From: Liopterus haemorrhoidalis
Lineage: Eukaryota; Arthropoda; Insecta; Coleoptera; Dytiscidae
Assembly (NCBI GenBank): GCA_963971575.1
Contig: OZ020622.1
Location: 19,346,879 to 19,410,878 of the forward strand
DNA length: 64,000 nucleotides
Direction: 5' to 3'
Positions within the stretch are counted from its first letter, which is position 1. Each line of letters opens with the position of its first letter. A program made the translations under genes and the position numbers. The notes under the pieces are model-generated. The model saw only the letters and a list, made by a program, of their open reading frames with translations. It made no database searches and was not told the origin of the DNA. This document shows positions 24,401-36,850 of this stretch, in pieces.

Positions 24401-27400
24401 CGCGTCCGCCTGTGAATCTCACATTAACTAAGTTTGATAAAGATGCATTTGGTTTTAGCCAGGTGGCAGCATGAGTGGAGCAGCACACAAAACGTGTTAA
24501 CGTTAAGATGTTAACATCTGGTTAACATCTGTTAACCAGATGTTAAGTTAAGACAGAATAAGGGAGACATTATACCATGAGCGTTCTTCCTGCTAGATTT
24601 ATCTCAGGGAGGAAACCGCCATCACATGCCTCTGTATAGGCCACTGTTGGTGGACTCATGGACACCTCCTTCGAGGTGAAGGGTTCCATCTATGTGAGAC
24701 GTGTAACACAGATTTATCTGTTTCACACATTTTAACACATTCGAGGATACCAGGGAGAGGTAAGGCCTGTGCTATGACCTGTCAGTTGCTTTAGGTGACG
24801 ACATAGTACTCATGACGCTACAACATGCGATCAATTTAGGACGATTAGTTTGATGAGTCACACAATGAAAATCATACTAAAAGTATTACTGGAAAGAATA
24901 AGAAACAAAGTAAAATCGGAAAGAACAGACACAAATACAGGCAAAGGTACAAGAAATGCATTATTCATGATACGAACTCTAATTGATAGAAGCCTGGAAG
25001 TGAACAAGAACCTGCACATATGCTTCATCGATTATAGTAAGGCCTTTGATAATGTATTGCATGATAAATTAATAAAAATGCTGCAAGATATAAAAATAGA
25101 CAGCAAGGATTTAAGACTCATCCACAATCTTTATGAAATGCAAGCATCGGCCGTAAGAATTGAGAATTGTATTTCAGAATATAAAGAAGTGAAAAAAGGA
25201 GTCAGACAAGGATGTATAATGTTACCAGACTTGTTTAATTGTTATAGCGAACAAATTATCCAACATATTGTGAACATAGGAGGTGTAAATATTGGGGGAA
25301 GATGCTATAATAATATTAGATATGCTGATGATGCACTGTTGATTGCGGAGAACGAAGAAGAAATGACTGAATTACTCACTAAAGTTCAAGAAATAAGTGA
25401 AGAATGGGGATTAAAATTAAACCTTAGCAAAACTGTGTACATGGTTATATCTAAAAAAGAGAACAACAATGCACCTCGTATTTTAGACATCAACGGTAAT
25501 AAATTAGAAAGAATAAAAAGTTACAAATACCTTGGGAGCATTATAGCAGATAATGGAAGAGTAGATACGGACATAAGAGCAAGGATAGGGTTAACTAAAA
25601 GTGCGTTCTCTAAATTAAGACCAGTACTCACAAACAGAAACATTAATGTGACAACTAAAAATAAAATAATTAACAGTTATTTGTGGAGTATACGCATTCG
25701 ATTGTGAAAGTTGGATTTTGAATAAAAATAATATTAACAAGATAAAGGCTTGTGAAATGTGGGTGTACCGAAAGTGCCTAAAGATTCCGTGGACCGCAAA
25801 AATGACCAACAGTGAAATGTTGACAAAAATGAAAACTAAAAGACAAGTGGTCAGCAAAATAAAAAAATTGCAATTATCATTTTTCGGTCATATTATGAGA
25901 CAGAGAAACATTGAGTGGGATATGTGTAGTGCGCAGTGTGACAAAACGAGAGAACGTAGGAGAAGAATGACTTTAATTGACAATATCATTAGTGACACTG
26001 ACACAAAAAACTTTAAAAATTTAGTCAATATTGTGGAGAATAGAGACAATTGGCGTTCCATGATAGCAGAAGTCTGCATCAGATATGGCACTTCATGATG
26101 ATAGTACTCATGGACAGGCTGATACTCTTCCTGAGAGAATCGAACTTACTGTTTTATTTCTGAAGTCTTGTACCTTATTTTAATGTGTTCTATTTCTAGA
26201 CTGTGATATTCGAAGGTAATTGGCGCCTTTACAGCCTCTTATCATCACCCTGCGTCTGTTCAATTTTTCAAACAGACTTATTTATGTTTGTCTGCGCAAG
26301 ATTTCTTTTTTTGAGTATGCGTATTTTTATTGATTTTATTTATTTATTGTTTAATTTATTGTTTTTAATATGTAGTGCAGTCATTTACATGGTCTGCGTT
26401 AGGCGCAAATAGCCTTTGTTGCTCTGCGCCTGTTTTGATATAAAGAAGCGTCATAAGTTTGTAATAGCCAAAATTAATGCAAAATATTTTTACAGTAAAG
26501 CCCTGGATATGCATTTAGCAGTAGCCATCCTTCGTTTGCAGTCCGGTTTAGATTACAGCCACATGCTTTCACTCGATGATGATGGACAAATAAACGAACA
26601 AAGTCTTCTTGAAAAAACACGAACAAGAAACAACTCAACGGAATCTTTACCTCGCAATCAATCCTACACTCAGATGTCTCAAGGTATTGCTTCCGATCAA
26701 AACAAATTAGACTCTTTATTTTATTTAATGCATGTGTTATACAGCTTCTTCTGCTCTAAAACCTGCACAAGAAAATACCTACCTCATATCAGGTATGACC
26801 TTTCCCCCAGAAATAAGGGAAAGTAGGTTTTTACTTATGTACATTTGACACTTTAAAATATATACAAATCTTCAAACCAGATAAATAATTTATATTATTT
26901 TTTATTATTCATTGCTGACATTATTCGTTAGGATCAATATTTTAAATCAAGATCCTTTCAGATATCAAGAATTTTAAATAAAACATTTTTTTTATATTTA
27001 AATTGTTTTAGTATTTTGAAAATGTACAATTTATTCCTAATATTATCCAATAATATTGAATAATATTACTAAATAAATCAGTAATATTTAATAGAGCTTA
27101 AGCAATTTATAACTAATTTTCTAAGTAACTTTTAGATTAGAAAGGAAATTCTTGTGATTTGTAAGAGTTGACAGTTCAAATTTAAAATATTCTATCATTT
27201 TATTTCTCTTTCTTTCATTTTCTCTTTCATGTTTCATGTGAGCAAGTATATAGGGCGTTTTTGGAAACTTTTTAATTACTGTTAACTTCTTTATTATAAA
27301 AGATACGAAGGAGGTTAAATTAGAAGGGATCGAGTATTCTACTTTGAAATTAAGAATATTAAATTAGAAAAACAATTGAACATCAACTAATAAAGTTATT

Positions 27401-30400
27401 CCAAAAAAATTTTTTTTCTACGACTTTTAAAAAAACTGTACTATATCTAGTTATAGGTATAGACTATTCCAATCGTTTAAGCGGAACTAGATGCAGTTTT
27501 AATTTTCGTAAGTTGACACTAGCTCACTTTTTAACGATTGAAGTGGGCTTTTGGTAAACAAAATGATCAAAAGCTTCATTCAGTCGTTAAAAGTAACTAG
27601 ATTTGTACATCTCCTTCCGCTTAAACCAAAGAAATAGTCGGTCTCAGGAAACTTTTTAGTAAGGTCATTGGAATGCATTTTTTTTTACATTTTAACTCAG
27701 AAAATAGCAATTAATTACAGTGTATTATTTATCAGTGGTCACATATGGGTCCAACGGCTTTTATATTAGTTTCAATCATAATTTTATTTTACCTTTAATA
27801 AAGTAAAGTGATTTTTTTGACAGCTCTCAGAAAAACTACTATATTTCACTTGTATTTGTAGATTAAAATGCGTGATTATGGAGTCTCATATGCGTTTCAT
27901 TATTTCACACTTTCCAAGCATAAAACATCAGGTCATGGGGGTTACATCACTATATCATTGGACTTACATGGGTTCATGGGGGCGACAAAACCATCTACAA
28001 GGATTGCAGGCATGCCCGTGCAGTCCGAAGAAGAATCAAAGAGTGCATTTGAAACAAAGTCAATTCGTTACCCCAGTGTTTCCCAATCCTTTTACTCTCG
28101 TGGCACATTTTCCAAAGAAGAAAAATTTTGCGGCACACCTACGTAGTCATAGAAGAAGAAATTTATAACGCTAGTTTTTTACCGACCGCCAACATATATA
28201 AGGGAGGTATTGTGATCATTTCGAGATTTCGATGGATTTCCACGAAATGAGGTCCCTACATAACGTTTTGACTATTTTAAGCATGATGTCTGACTGTCTG
28301 TCTGTCGGTCTGTCTGTTGGTCCGTGTACACGTGCAGAGCAAATTCGGCTAAAAGGATTTTTATGAAACTTCATATTTAAGCTGAGTTGATTAACTTTTG
28401 GTAAAATTCGGTTAACTAGAAATGGAAGTTTACTCGTGTCGGTTTTAATATTTTTGCAAATATTTCGAAAAAAAAAAAAATATTTCGAATAAAGAAAGAA
28501 ATTAACAAAAGTTGTTATAAAAGCAATAACGAATAACTTTTATTTGTGACATTTTTTGATAAAGCAGCATAAATTAAACAAATACTTTGTGATGGCGATC
28601 GGTTCTGTGGTGGCCACAGCTGATTTTTATTCTTTAAGATTTCACGGCACACGGCACGGAATTTTTTGCGGCAAACTAATGTGCTGCGGCACACCCTTTA
28701 GGAAACACTGCGATATCTTAACAAAAATTAAAATTTTAGTTTTGTCCTAGTTTTTTTTTTTTTTTTTTTTTTGTCATAAAAAATATTGAATGAAACTTTG
28801 CATAAAACGTCGTTTTCTTCACTAATGGAATTGCTGCCCAATCGTGAAAAAAATCACTTTTTAACGATTGAAGAGGGCTTTTGCTAAACTAAATGATCAA
28901 AGACCTCATTTAACCGGTAAAAATTACTAGTTTTCAAAATCTAGTCTCGCTTAAACTTTTTCAAAAACGATTTTTAAACAATGTGGTTGAATTTACTTTA
29001 TTAAGACAAAATTTAATGTCAAAAAATATTTTCCTACATTAAACGATTACAGTAAACGATTTTTAAACAAAGCGAGTGAATTTATATCGAAATTAAAACA
29101 AAATTGATTGTAAAAAAATATTTTCTTACATTAAAAATAATTTTTAAATAATGCGGGTGATTTTAACACAAAACTCAGCGATAATTTTTTTTTTACATTA
29201 AAAACGGTTGCTAAAATATAAAATATCAAAATATCTGATGAATTTCCTTCGAATTTAACACAAAACTCAATTCACTAGCTTTTACTGTTCGGTGTTTTGA
29301 TACTGCAGTGTTTGCGAATAATGCACAGATAACTAGCAAGACCGTTGGACGTGATGGTCAGCGGAAAACGAAATGGGTATATAACCGTAACTCATTTCCG
29401 TTACTCCTCGATCGACAGACGTGGCCAAAGAAGTATTTAACTTTTTTTTTTTAATTTAACGGCCTTTGCTGCTGTAGCAATTAGCCAGGACAATTTTTTA
29501 ATTGAGAAAATTTCCATGCCTTATACCCTTTTCACACTAGAACTTTAAGACGAGTGAACTTAAAGTTCACCTATGTTTAATATCGGTTTGCTTTCACACT
29601 TAATGTTTAAATCTCCGGTGCTGTCATCAGCTACAGTAATTTTATACTCAAGTTACCGTCATCAAATTACCAGTTTTGAACTGTCTGCGCAGACGCACAT
29701 TTTGAATTATTATAAACAAATATGGATATTTCATTTCATTCTACGATAAAGACACTACAATAAAGAATATATTACACCTGTATTAACATGTAAGTCGATA
29801 CATTTTATCTCAATTATTGTAGCTCTGTATTTTATTAAACACATTATTAAAATAAATAATTTTATTATAACAATAAGTATAAACTTCTTATAACGTCGAT
29901 ATAATACAGTATTCTTGTTTATGATAATACAAAATGTTGACAGCACAAATTCAAAGAGTATTTTTTTATAATAGAAATTATGTTGGCAATACGGACGATG
30001 TTTAAGACGCAGATCTCTGTCTTCAACATCGCTTGTATTTAGACGAGGTCATACGTTTTCACATTAGCGTTTAAAGACACATTCACTTTAACATCCGATC
30101 TTAAAGTTCTAGTGTGAAAAGGGTATGTACGGGATTCGAACCAGAGACCTTCGCAGCGCAGAGCACATGTGTTACCAGCAGTGATGGGCGCGTAGAATAC
30201 ATGATGTAGACTAATGTAGATTTTACGCGTAAACATGTCAAGTAGAATATGACTTTGTTTACGTGTCGAATGTAGAATGTAAACTGTACATGCGCAGTAC
30301 GTTTAAATGTAATATTTGAAATAATAGAATGGTAATAGTTTAAACAGTTTACTTTAATGTTTATGTTTATTTCAATTTTATGTAGTTCTAATTACATATA

Positions 30401-33400
30401 TTGTTTCCAAAAATGTTATCTCACAAATCGTATGTTGTTATGGACAATATAAATTACTTGGTTTCTGTCTGCATGAACTACCTAAGTAAATTTAAAATTA
30501 AAAGTTAGTAGTTGTTTTAATCAGGAAGCTGTCAAAAATATTAAATTTGAGTTCTTTACTGCCTCTTCTGCTTAAAACTGGCAGTATTTTATTTTTTTAA
30601 ACGTTACATAACATCATTTTTCATTATTCTACACTAGATTCTACGTGTCTACACAGTCTACACTTCTCTACGCTGTCTACGGTAAATTTACACGTAGACG
30701 TAAAAAATTCAAGTTTACGCGTAGACGCCAATCTCTGGTTACCAGTACGCTACGCCGGTCGGCAAGTATTTAACTTCATAAATACTGTATTTTGGATATC
30801 ATTGAAGTAGTCAAGAAACTATTTATATGCCCTATTATATATTACTCAGAAGATATATAATGTAAAAAAAAAAACTTCTATGGCTGGTATGTACGTATGT
30901 GTGTGTAAGTGAGTATTGTCATGAATACATCCAGAAAGGGTAATCATTATTATTGTAAAAATTTGTAACTTAATTGTTACAATTCTGGAAGCTCTAACAA
31001 GAATTTTCTTTATTCAACAATGGTGGTGGAATTTATATTGGTTGAGGTATTTTCTATCATAGGTATATCATTTAATAAAACAATACATATAAACTTTCAT
31101 TATTTCTCACATAACTAAGTAAAAACTACTTTCTCTAATCCTGCATGTTATACTCTAACTTTAATCCAATTTAACAAGATTTGATTTTAGCCTCTAGTGC
31201 AAGCGATGTATCCACACCGAACACACCAGTTCCTCGTAATAAAGAGGCTGTTGTTAATGTTAGTCCGACAGCTGAAACTGATTCATCGAGTAACAAGAAG
31301 ACGAAGAAATCCAATCAAGGATCGAAGAGTGATTTATATCAGAGTAAAAACAGTACTGAGTTCCCTAAAGATGCGATTAGTGAGATTAATTTCTTCCAAA
31401 GGAAACAAAAGAAGGGAACTATTGATGTCTGGTGGCTTTATGATGATGGAGGTATGTTTTTATATTTATTACTACTCAGAAGGATTAATTAACTATTGGT
31501 TATTTTTGTGTTAATTGCCCACTGATACTTTCTTTATGGCACTACTGTCGACGAAGTCTTTAGTCTTTGCTTGATTAAATAAATACTTCTAATGTACGAG
31601 GGTTATTATTTAGTTCGTTAGGTTGGCAATGGAAACTCAGCTGCCATTGTTAAGCGGAGCTTGCAGCTTGCTCAGTAGTGTTTAGCAATCTATCTGTCAG
31701 TACCTCCTAACCGGTTCGGCCATTATGTGCCGTAGTTTTGATGTGAGCGTTGATTTATCATGGCTAGTACAGTCGAAGGTCCCGCCGCATGCGAGATTCG
31801 CAGTGATCCGTTTTCTACAAGCAAAAGGCAAAAAATACGGCAGAAATTCATCTAGAATTGTGTGTTGTGTATTCCAATACAGAACAAAAGGAGAGGTATG
31901 TTGTCATTAGGCATTGCCCTTCTTCATGACGATGCACGCCCTCATACTGCAGCAGAAATAAATGAACTGCTCAAGAATTTCGGATAGGAGATTTTTGGCC
32001 ACCCGCCATACAGCCCAAAGGTTTGGTGCCAAGCGATTTCCATTTGTTTACCAGGATGATATTGTGGTTGAGAAAGAAGCGGTTCAGCACTAATGAGGAG
32101 CTGAAAACCAGTGTGCAAGATTGGCTGAGAACCCAGGCGGCAACATGGTATTAAGAGGGTATACAAAAACTGGTTCCCCTTTACGACAAATGCCTTAATG
32201 TTGGTGGCGACTACGTTCAGAAATAATTTAGATGTATGAGTAACTCTTGTGTATATTAAAACTTTTCTTATTACCCTTATTTGTTTTTGTTAACTCAACG
32301 GAACTTAAAAAGAAATAGTCCTCGTATTATTGGGTGGTACCAAAAGAAAGCCCTTTTGGAACATAAAGTAGTTTTCTTTATTTTAAAACGTATCTTCCAA
32401 AAAATACTAAAAAAAAAAATTCGCTGCACCCTTTTACCCAAAGGGGTTAAACTAACAATCTGAAAAAAATTCTAAGTACCGTATATTCCGGCGTATAACA
32501 CGCACTTTTAACATTGTAAGTTTTGTCAAATTTGTTGGGTGCGCGTTATACGCCGGGTATAAAACTTACCCGTTCGAAGATTAGAATGGTAATAGTGTAA
32601 ATAGGGTATTAATAGGATTCCTATTATATAATGAATACATAATATAAATACTAATCAACTAAACTATCTAAATTTATACATATTTATTTATATTATTTAT
32701 ATACATAACAAAAAAATTACCTTAATTATTAATTTAAATAATCTTTATTATGACATAAAAAGTTCATCAAATTCGTCTTCGCTAATATTATCAGGTATAT
32801 CATCAAATTCAGATGTACTTTAGTCATTAGTTTCGTCATCGTCTATCCACAAAAATCGTCTTCAGTACCGTCCAAACTGTTACATATAGAACATTTTTTA
32901 AATGATTTTATAATTGTTTCGGTTTTTATTTCACGCCTTTATTATCCACTCACACACTGTTTGCAAGGAAGCATGACGCATTTGCCCTCCTTTCGTAAAA
33001 GATTTTTCTCCTTCTAACATCCACGAATTCCACTTATTATTTTTTTAATTCATAGCTAAATTATGACAATAATAATCTTTTGATATTAGAAATATAATAG
33101 TACAACATTTTTAACAGCTGAAAATGGAGTTAATGTGTGTAAGCTCCACCTACTATTATAAGTCTTGCTTCAACCTATTATTTGAATTATTTTAGTTTTT
33201 TGTTTTTTTAGGTATCAAAGAGGAATAAATAATATATAGCAGGTGTCGGCAATCTTTTGAAACTCGCGGGCCGCATTCAGTAACAAAATTTTTCGGTGGG
33301 CCATACTTGCTTTTGTAATTTCTATTTTTTACGATCTTGTTCTTGTTTACGCCGGTTTACACGTATTTTCGTCGTTATAAATATTCCTAGTGTGTAAGGA

Positions 33401-36400
33401 GCCTAAATCAGCACGGCAGTAAAGTTTTGGTCACGCTGGATAAAAAAGAAAATAAATAAATAAACATTGTATCTTCTTACTGGTGGACCGCATAAAATCG
33501 TTTTGCCGGTTGCCGATCCCTGATTTATAGTAGTGAAATACTTATAAACAAATAACACATTATTAACCCTTCCAGTAATCATTAAAAATTTTAAAAATGA
33601 AAAAAAAAAAAAACAATTTTTTTATGAATGAATTTTATTTACTGAACATATATATCCTTCATAAAAGACATTTCGGGCCCAAAATGGGATTGAAAGTTGA
33701 TATTATGGTGCATAGTGTGGGTCGAGAAATAAAAGAAATTCATAAAAAAATATTCATTTTCTCTCGTACCTCGATTGAATCATCATAGCTGTCTTTTGTC
33801 TCGCTTCCACATACCATGAATCGTATTTATTTTCGTCCGAGTACATTCGGGAGTGATCTTTTCTGCAGGTAAAGCTTGCCCGAGTTATCTCGGGCGTAAT
33901 ATAACGATAATTCCCCAGATATTCATTCAAGTGAATAAATGCATTGAACAAAATATACATTTTTCTGACAATAATAAGGGAGATATTTTATGTTTTTTAG
34001 CAAGTTTTAACCACGGAACACACCCTTAGAATAAAAATTTTGAGATTCCACCTTACTTCTTACACTTACTAAATACCTACAAAACCATGTAATGTGTGAA
34101 TATATTCATAGTTCAAATCAATTTCATTTTGAATATATTACACTATACTTTTGGATAATTTTAATTTGTCAGCATTTTTTGGCGAAATTTTCCCGATTTA
34201 CAAACACTAAGAATGTTGTAATTGCTATTTATTATTTTAACTGAATTTGGTTTGTTATTAAAATATTTAATAACAAACTAATTAATAATAAACTAATGTA
34301 TATATAATTTTTTTTAGGTTTAACCTTGCTTTTACCATACATCATATCAACAAGAAGAAATTGGTCGAACTGCAAGTTAAGTGTCTTTGCCTTAGCGAAC
34401 AAGAAAGATGAACTGGAGTTTGAACACCGGAACATGGCTTCTCTTCTTGCTAAATTCAGGATAGACTACTCCGATCTCAAAGTCATACCTGATATTACAA
34501 AGAAACCCCAAGAAAGTACACAGGCATTCTTTGATTCACTTATATCTGATTTTAGTATGCCAGAAGTAGATGCTGATTCTGATGCTGGTAAGTTACATTT
34601 TGTACCAAATTTATTCATTTTAAAATAAATCGTTTGAATAACAACAGACTTGTAGAGTTCGTCCAATGTAAGAAAAATACTGGGTTCGCCTGTGCAGAAA
34701 ACAAATTTTGTCCATTGCGTTATCAACATTTGGTTTAAAATATTTTAATGGCTTCACTTACTTTTAGAATGGTATTAAATAAATTAAATTTAGTATTTGC
34801 ACCTCAAAAAACAGCATTCAGTAAATCAGGGACGTAGCCAGGATTTCAGCTTGGGGAGGGGGGGGCAAAAATAACAAAATATTTAAATTGGTCGGTACGA
34901 CCTTAATTACATGGCTTGGGTAGAAAATAACAGCGTTCTAGGTCAGGGGTCGGCAACCTTTCAGTGATAAAGAGCCAAATCTATATTGAAAAAAAAAACA
35001 CAATAACATGGAAGAGCCGCTAAAAAATATATGCTACATTTAAGAAAAAAAAAAAAGTTAAAAATTGTTTATTAGTTTTAAAATAATCAAGTATTACAAT
35101 AAATTAATATTTACTTATACATTTAGTTTGTGATACCTATTGTAGTTGCCAGTATATTACAATATAATAATTTTTTTAATGGGACGATTGCTCCTGAATA
35201 GTGTTCTATAAGACTTCAATATATGGTGAATATTCAGTAATCTTTAACTTAAGGCAGCACTCCAGTTTCAGGTCAGTAAGATTACTTCTTAACTGACTCT
35301 TTATTAATTTCATATGTGAAAAGATTTGCTTACAGTAATATGTGGATCCGAAAATTGTCAGTAGCCCAAAAGCATAATTTTTTAAAAGATTGAACGATTC
35401 TGATCCGTTCTGGAAGAAGGTTCCAAGCTTCGAAAAGAACTTTATCTACATTTTGAAGATTGCGAATTTCGGTCCACTTATGCTGGGAAGATAAAAGTCA
35501 CTTTTTTCTCTCTAAATTTTCCAGTTCAGAATTAAGTTTTAAGAATATATAATTCCATAAACCTTTGGATTTCAAATCCACTAATTGAAGGTGATAAATG
35601 TAATTGCTACATATCTACTTCAATTGGCTTTCTCAAAAAAGCTAGTGTAGCTTTATATTTTCTAAACTCTTTAAATCTATCTCGAAAAGCTTCTTGCATG
35701 TTAACAATAGTTTGTGCAAAAAAATTGCATTAATAACATGTTTTTGTAAATTAATAAAATGTAAAAATGTTTTTGCACGTAAATCATTCACAAATACAGA
35801 TAACTTTTTTTCGAAACAAATAACTTATTCTAAAAGGGAATATGCAGTAACTCGGGGAATTACCGGGTGTGAATTGCATCGTAAAACATTCTGAAAAATA
35901 CAAAACCTGTATAGTACAGGCAGAAAGTTGAAAATTAGAAAATAGATTATATTAAAATAAAAACCAGCCAATTTTCAAAAAGCCACAAAATTTTCTAAAA
36001 GAGCCGTAGGTTGCCGACCCCTCTTCTAAGTCTTTTGTAGTATATTAAATAATAAAAGTGCAGTAAATTTATAAATTTTCTTCACCGGAGAAACTTCTAA
36101 CAACCTAAATTATATTTTATATAAGGTAAACTATCTTGCTACGTCCCTGCAGAAAATATTATGAAGCAAAAATAAAAATTAATATCATATTCCATAAGAA
36201 AGCAGCAGCTAAGTTACAATGAAGTAAATGTTAAAATGTAAAAGTATTTATTTATTTATTATTATTTTTTTTTTGCTAAATCATAACGTAATTTACTAAA
36301 TTAAATATGCAAATGTGTATAAAAACTGCTTAATATTCATAAAAAATTAAAATTAAAATTAAAAATCACTGCTCTATAGGCCTATTCAATTTAGAACATT

Positions 36401-36792
36401 TCCTTCTTTTGTTTTTCACACTTGTTTTACTAAAACAATATCCACAGCTGTGGCCACCACAGAAACTAGTAAACAGTTCTTAAAAAGATGCTTTCTAACA
36501 GTGAAATTATTATTGAAAAAGATAATAACGTATTATATGACGTTGACTATTTTATAATGTGTATTTATAACTTACCATAGTCATGGAAACGTGCTTACAT
36601 ATATGTCAAAATAGATACTAGAAAAAATATTGCAAAAAGATAAAAAGTTATAAAAATTTATTAAGTCATCAAAAAATTTCTCAACTAAAAGTTGTTATAG
36701 GCTATTCCATGCGTTTAAGCGGAACTAACTGGAGTTTTCATTTTTAGGGTTTTGTAGGTATGACCAAAAAACCCTTATACCGTCATTTTGTC

Positions 36793-36850
<58 letters not shown>

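Larger units (their letters stand above)
24062..26420 (+). mobile_element. Jockey-like LINE 3' half, split by an RTE-like LINE
   Basis: Pieces 24062-24814 and 26101-26420. + frames read [40 protein letters not shown] (RT C-terminal and RNase H-side region), [20 protein letters not shown], then the degraded GHLL-type Cys region shared with 21190-21465 and 57855-58169. The 3' end GCGTTAGGCGCAAATAGCC matches the start of the minus-strand copy at 57495. Confidence 0.8.

Noticed and set aside
24850..25707. Host telomerase-like or single-copy reverse transcriptase
   Set aside because: YADD plus LINE-specific C-terminal motifs, 5' truncation and a target duplication show a LINE insertion.
26684..26826. 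Retained-intron C-terminus after exon 9
   Set aside because: The frame stays open to 26826 but shows no SLC12 similarity. The donor at 26684 joins in phase to exon 10, which carries the conserved DVWWLYDDG.
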